This document shows positions 58,303-64,000 of a stretch of 64,000 nucleotides of DNA, in pieces (position 1 is the first letter of the stretch; each line of letters begins with the position of its first letter). The stretch comes from Scolanthus callimorphus. Lineage: Eukaryota > Cnidaria > Anthozoa > Actiniaria > Edwardsiidae. The stretch spans positions 28,363,459 through 28,427,458 of the forward strand of contig CM066919.1 of NCBI GenBank assembly GCA_033964015.1, written 5' to 3'. The translations under genes were made by a program, and so were the position numbers. Below the pieces are notes generated by a model. The model had not been told where the DNA came from. It did no database searches and saw only the letters and a list, made by a program, of their open reading frames with translations.

Positions 58303-58550
58303 TCCACCTTCAAAGGATATAAAAAGAGCATTCATTGAGACCCAAATTGCACTTTTATTTTATGTGGTTTCATATAAAATGTGCAGCATGTTTTTAGCTC
58401 TGTTCAAACTTAACTTCTGTCCTGCTTCTATTTTTTTAATCTAATAATTCACAGAGCTTAGTTTGCTAGCAGATTCCATTTCTTCATCCAGTCTTTATAT
58501 ACAGTATTATACTTCAGGTGATTTGATGTAACTTGTTATTTTTTATACAA

Positions 58551-60107
<1,557 letters not shown>

Positions 60108-60679
60108 CTATCAAATCACACACACTTAGTTTAGCATTCTTTAACTCTTCTTTAATTCTTTTGGAAAGGGGATTTTACAGAGCAGAGACTGAAAAAGAAC
60201 AGTAGCTAGTCTAAAAAGATGGGGAGCAGGGATACTGTAGCTCGCTTGCATTAAATTAATTTCTGAACCTATGCAGTCATGTCACCAAAGGCTAGCTTAG
60301 GTCAGAAAATGTACCAGCTCACAAGTAGGATTTTGCTGTCTGTTGGATTATACCACTAAGACACAGACCCTAAGCTATGACTAGCTGGTAGGAGGCTTTT
60401 GCTATCTGTTGGATTATACCAGTAAGACATAGTTTCTAAGCTACAACCAGCTGGGAAGGAGGATAATCTTCCAATTATAAGCTCAACATTGGTAAAAAAA
60501 ACTACTGATAAGGTCCCTGACAAAGAAGTTGAACCACTGAACCTCCTTGGATAAACCTGAAAACAATAATTTCCTAAGGTTTCAATCAATTTGTTTTCAT
60601 AAATGACCAACAATGTCCAATGACCATGATGTCACCCAATGTCCTCAAAACAAACACAATTAACTATGGAGGTGGAGCT

Positions 60680-60940
60680 TTTTCAGAATGTGGGGATGTG
60701 CACCTAAACTGTGGAACCCTTTGCCTGAGGCGGTGAGGAATGCTCTTTCCATAGTCAAGTCTTAAAATCAATCTTTTAGACAGATGTCATAGATACATTT
60801 TTATTAGTATTGTACTTTTGTTTGATAGTTTATGGTTGTATTAATCATCTAGGTACATCTACAATATTTTTATCTTGATTTTAGAATGTTTGTAATTTTG
60901 AGAATTGCATCATTGATGTAATTATAAATGAAATGCTCCG
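60680..60940 (+). mobile_element. LINE 3' relic
   Basis: A frame from 60700 reads APKLWNPLPEAVRNALSIV, the W-x-x-L-P pattern found at the C-terminus of many LINE reverse transcriptases. One base is then lost and it stops at 60762. AT-rich untranslated sequence follows. It is 5'-truncated and lies upstream of the first visible COPS5 exon on the opposite strand. Confidence 0.55.
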
Positions 60941-61362
60941 AAAACATTACATGAGGAGCTTTACTCCGTTCAAGATTGCGCAGCGGGAATCGACGATTTT
61001 GGTTCAAAATCCAATTAAGTACCCGATATCAATTACTTAAGCCAATTAATACGGCTGCTACGATTTTAAAAAGCGCCAAAAGACATATGTCATTTCATTT
61101 AATCAATAAAAGACCAGGCTACGAAGAGTTAATGTTATACTTGGAATCGAAACTAGAACACGAGATACTGTTACATTTTTAACTCGTGGGTTACTATGGT
61201 AACCCCGAGTTGTAGTGGGGACCCGATGTCACTCACTCCGGTGTAAACTTTTTACATTAGCATAATTAGCATAATTGATTATTTGTTTAGTTATGTGTTC
61301 ATTTTACCTACCCCTCCCTCGAAACATTCGCTTATCTTTTCGCTCCCCCATCCACTTTGCCG

Positions 61363-61454
61363 TCGGTCACCCATCCAAATACTAACCCTGCCGGATCGTG
61401 CTTAACTTTAAAAGATTGCCCGAGTCACGCGCTTACCAACTGCGCCACGGGGAC
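61363..61454 (-). mobile_element. SINE head: tRNA 5' half fused to 5S rRNA 3' half
   Basis: Read on the minus strand from 61454. GTCCCCGTGGCGCAGTTGG and AAGCGCG form a tRNA acceptor 5' strand and D-arm, including the A box. After about 20 bases it becomes AAGTTAAGCACGATCC, GGCAGGGTTAGTATTTGG and ATGGGTGACCG, which aligns closely with the internal promoter region of 5S rRNA (AAGCTAAGCAGGGTC...GGTTAGTACTTGGATGGGAG). There is no tRNA T-arm or complete 5S. It is interpreted as a pol III-driven retroposon head; the body presumably continues towards 61,260. Confidence 0.75.
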
Positions 61455-62999
61455 TTCGTGACGTAATCACTCAGGAAAAACTGATTTATATGTGTCAAAC
61501 GTCCCAGCGCAGGTTCTCTGTCTCATAATCTCTCACAAGTTCACTGTGTTTTGAACGGCTTAAAATTAATCTTAAGTTGACTATGTACGAATTCGAACAA
61601 TATTCGACCGATGTGTATGCTCTCATGACCGTGAGATACGAATCTCCGATGTGAATGCTCATGAACGTGAGATACGAATCTCCCAAACTTCGCCGGAAAA
61701 CTTCAGTTCACTCAGTTCACTGTCTCGCAAGTTAACTGTTCACTGGACTTATATCTTCCCTAAAGCCGAAAATCACGACTTTTACTCATCGAACATTGTT
61801 GTTGTGAGTCTTTGCCAATGAATCGTATCCCGTCAACGGTTTCAGTTCGCGGCTTGAAATTACTCTTACTACGAGACTCGTGTTTTACTAGTGCCGAGAA
61901 TCTGCCAGCTGCCGCACTCTCGCCACTGTTGTCACGCCGAAGGTTATAAAATATTTTTTGGAATCTTAGTAGTGGTTATGACTCATTATTATCACTACGC
62001 GCGGTACTCTGACAGGAATTAAGAAGCGATTCATCGCCAAATCACACCGGTGAGCAGAAACCTCAACAACAACAAGCTTAGTCTCATGTTCGAAGCGAAG
62101 GCGAACAAGTTGTTTACTAGAAAAAGAAAATATTGTGGAACCGAAACATAAACTCGCTATCAGTCTGGGAAACAAGTGAAACAGTACTTAATTCGACAAC
62201 CACGGACAGAACACCGACGAAAAATGGAGGGCTCCGGAGATATTGGTTGAATTTATCTGTTTTTTTTTTTTTTGGTGTGCTTTCGTTTCGAGGACGGGAT
62301 CAGGGATGGCGAGAGCTGACTAGAAGTAACTAAGCCTACAAAAAAGCAGTTAAAAAACATTTGCCATGTTTTCATTTGTATTCCCTTTTGGGATTCTTAT
62401 TACCCTGCTAGCAGAGTAGATTTTTTTGTGCTTTTAAAAGTTGTGATTCTTTTTGGTTCATGTATTAACCTAAGTTTGTATCTCAACGGGCGAAATAATT
62501 GTGAACGATACGATTTTTTTGCCTTTATCTAAGCTTACAGTATTCAATTAGGCTGGACGAACACTATCATGCTTGTATTATTTGGCCTTGTGTAGTGATA
62601 ATAATGATAATAACATGATTTTTGTCGGGCATATAGTTGATTTGTGTCCCTCGTCATGCTACTCGGGCCCCAGACGTCCGCGGAGTTCAACCTTGAGGTC
62701 AACACATTTCTTCTTTTTCTTTTTTAAAATCCTTTAGATAAAAAAAAATGATGTTCTCGAGAACAATATTGAAATACTTTGAGGCCGGGTTTTTTTCACT
62801 TTCAAGGAAAAATCCAGCTTTCAAAATCGCGCCAAAAGTTGGGAGCACTGAAGCTCCAATTGGCTCATACATTTACTGTGGATTGAAAACGTCCGATTTT
62901 AATATTCAGCAATAATTAATTTTTAACTCTGCTGTTCAAAATGTAAACATTGGAACCGGCTTATACCCGTCCGTTTCCACAGACAGAATGTTATTTTTT

Positions 63000-63001
<2 letters not shown>

Positions 63002-63058
<57 letters not shown>
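63002..63058. repeat. 57-base pure poly-G tract
   Basis: Uninterrupted G from 63002 to 63058, followed by TCTCCCATGTTTTTGGGGCG. The same layout is seen at 15305. A partly inverted C-rich relative (ACGACGAGCACCCCCC) lies near 63280-63325. Exact length in an assembly is unreliable. Confidence 0.85.
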
Positions 63059-63059
<1 letters not shown>

Positions 63060-64000
63060 CTCCCATGTTTTTGGGGCGGGGGTGCTCGTCGGGAACTTCT
63101 ATTTTACCCCCAAAAGGTACCAACAAGACGATTTTTCCCTCGTAATTTTCTCTTGTATTTTTTGAGAGCGAAATACGTCTGAATTCAGGCTTCAGACAAG
63201 CGTGATTTGCTAGAACGGACCCCTAACTGGTACCCATCTTTGAAAAATTTAAAGTTTTCAAATTTTACCCCTCAAAGGCACTACGACGAGCACCCCCCCC
63301 CCAAAATATTGGAGTCCCCCCCCACCCCTGGATTTTTTCCGGGAAATTTCATTTTTTTTAATGAGCAACCCCACCTATTCAATATGAGAGCCTTCCCCGC
63401 CTGTCCTCTTCACTCTTCATTACCCACGAGTTGGCGATAGCTATAGCTTGATTGTGTTTGGCGCCTTCACGTTCGGTCCGGTGGTGACATGGGACAAGAC
63501 TGCAGCTTTAAAGAAGTGATCTTGGCTAATTGTCAACGCCAAAAAGATGGTATGCTCTTCTGAAAGTCTTTGTGGCTGCAAACCGAGGTTATTGGCTAAA
63601 TACAAGTTTTTTGAGCGCTTCCCAGGCGAAATATCAAAGGTTAAACTGCAGGATGTCTGGGTTAAAGATGGCGGGTCGACTGCTCCAATGTCCTGGTTTC
63701 AGTCACGGGCGATTTACAAATGGCCAACGCCAAGATTACTTCTATGTTCATGTATGTTCATGTTCATGCTTTTGGGCTCATCGGCGGGCTTGTGAAACAG
63801 AATATCTAGAACTATGATGCCTAAAAGCTCGTTTTCCTGATTTCTTCCGATTTGTTCACGCACTGCAGAGCATATCAACACCGTCGACTTAGCTCATGCT
63901 AGATATCATCGAATGGTGAACCAATACATTCGGACAATATTTTTTGAACGACCTTATTGATAGGACGAGGGGGGCAGACCATGTTCACGAGAATTAGGAT

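Larger units (their letters stand above)
60108..64000. other. Repeat-rich DNA upstream of the visible COPS5 exons
   Basis: Expected to be COPS5 intron and/or 5' flank. Apart from the LINE relic, the tRNA/5S head and the G/C-rich element, the DNA shows only short unsupported frames. No sequence for the CSN5 segments normally upstream of the JAMM exon was found on the minus strand. Confidence 0.5.

Noticed and set aside
62950..63182. Polyglycine/polyproline frames
   Set aside because: They arise only from the 57-base G tract on either strand.

Overview
This window is nuclear DNA from an animal, most likely a cnidarian (anthozoan or stony-coral type). The evidence is five intron-rich or metazoan-specific genes, GT-AG introns of tens to thousands of bases, AT-rich non-coding DNA, and a very high density of short inverted-repeat transposons and SINE-like elements. 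The species cannot be named from the sequence alone. All gene models below were assembled by hand from splice sites, reading-frame phase and recalled family sequences; no database search was run.

Layout. (1) 1-16,906, + strand: a PDE10-type cyclic-nucleotide phosphodiesterase with two GAF domains, an HD-type catalytic domain and an unusual lysine/glutamate-rich tail. It has 25 phase-consistent exons from 5,126 and two tentative 5' exons at 2-210. Its introns hold many miniature inverted-repeat elements, two minisatellites, a composite tRNA-like element and a LINE tail. (2) 16,907-22,315: intergenic, with a 1.9-kb TIR element, a 381-bp MITE, a tRNA-Val-like relic with a triplicated T-arm and a 0.36-kb tandem duplication. 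(3) 22,316-38,558, + strand: a microcephalin (MCPH1)-like gene with an N-terminal BRCT, a charged linker and a C-terminal BRCT pair. Its first intron carries a 5.9-kb fold-back transposon with 1.5-kb arms and ten phased hairpins. (4) 38,559-46,289: largely unexplained non-coding DNA. (5) 46,290-46,640, + strand: a single-exon ID-type helix-loop-helix repressor with a TATA box. (6) 46,641-53,260: non-coding, with hairpin elements and a SINE. (7) 53,261-56,684, - strand: mitochondrial ribosomal protein L15. (8) 57,520-58,302: a 22-bp minisatellite. (9) 58,551-60,107, - strand: the 3' six exons of COP9 signalosome subunit 5, including the JAMM metalloprotease motif; the 5' exons are not found before 64,000. 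(10) 60,108-64,000: repeats, including a SINE head that joins half a tRNA to half a 5S rRNA, and a 57-base poly-G tract.

The genes are ordinary housekeeping and regulatory genes with no shared pathway. The unusual biology is in the mobile DNA: several unrelated-looking inverted-repeat elements share exact 9-bp target-site duplications. The most striking is the 5.9-kb fold-back element at 22,645-28,568. Four single-base frameshifts, in or next to short homopolymers of otherwise conserved genes, point to assembly indels rather than gene death.
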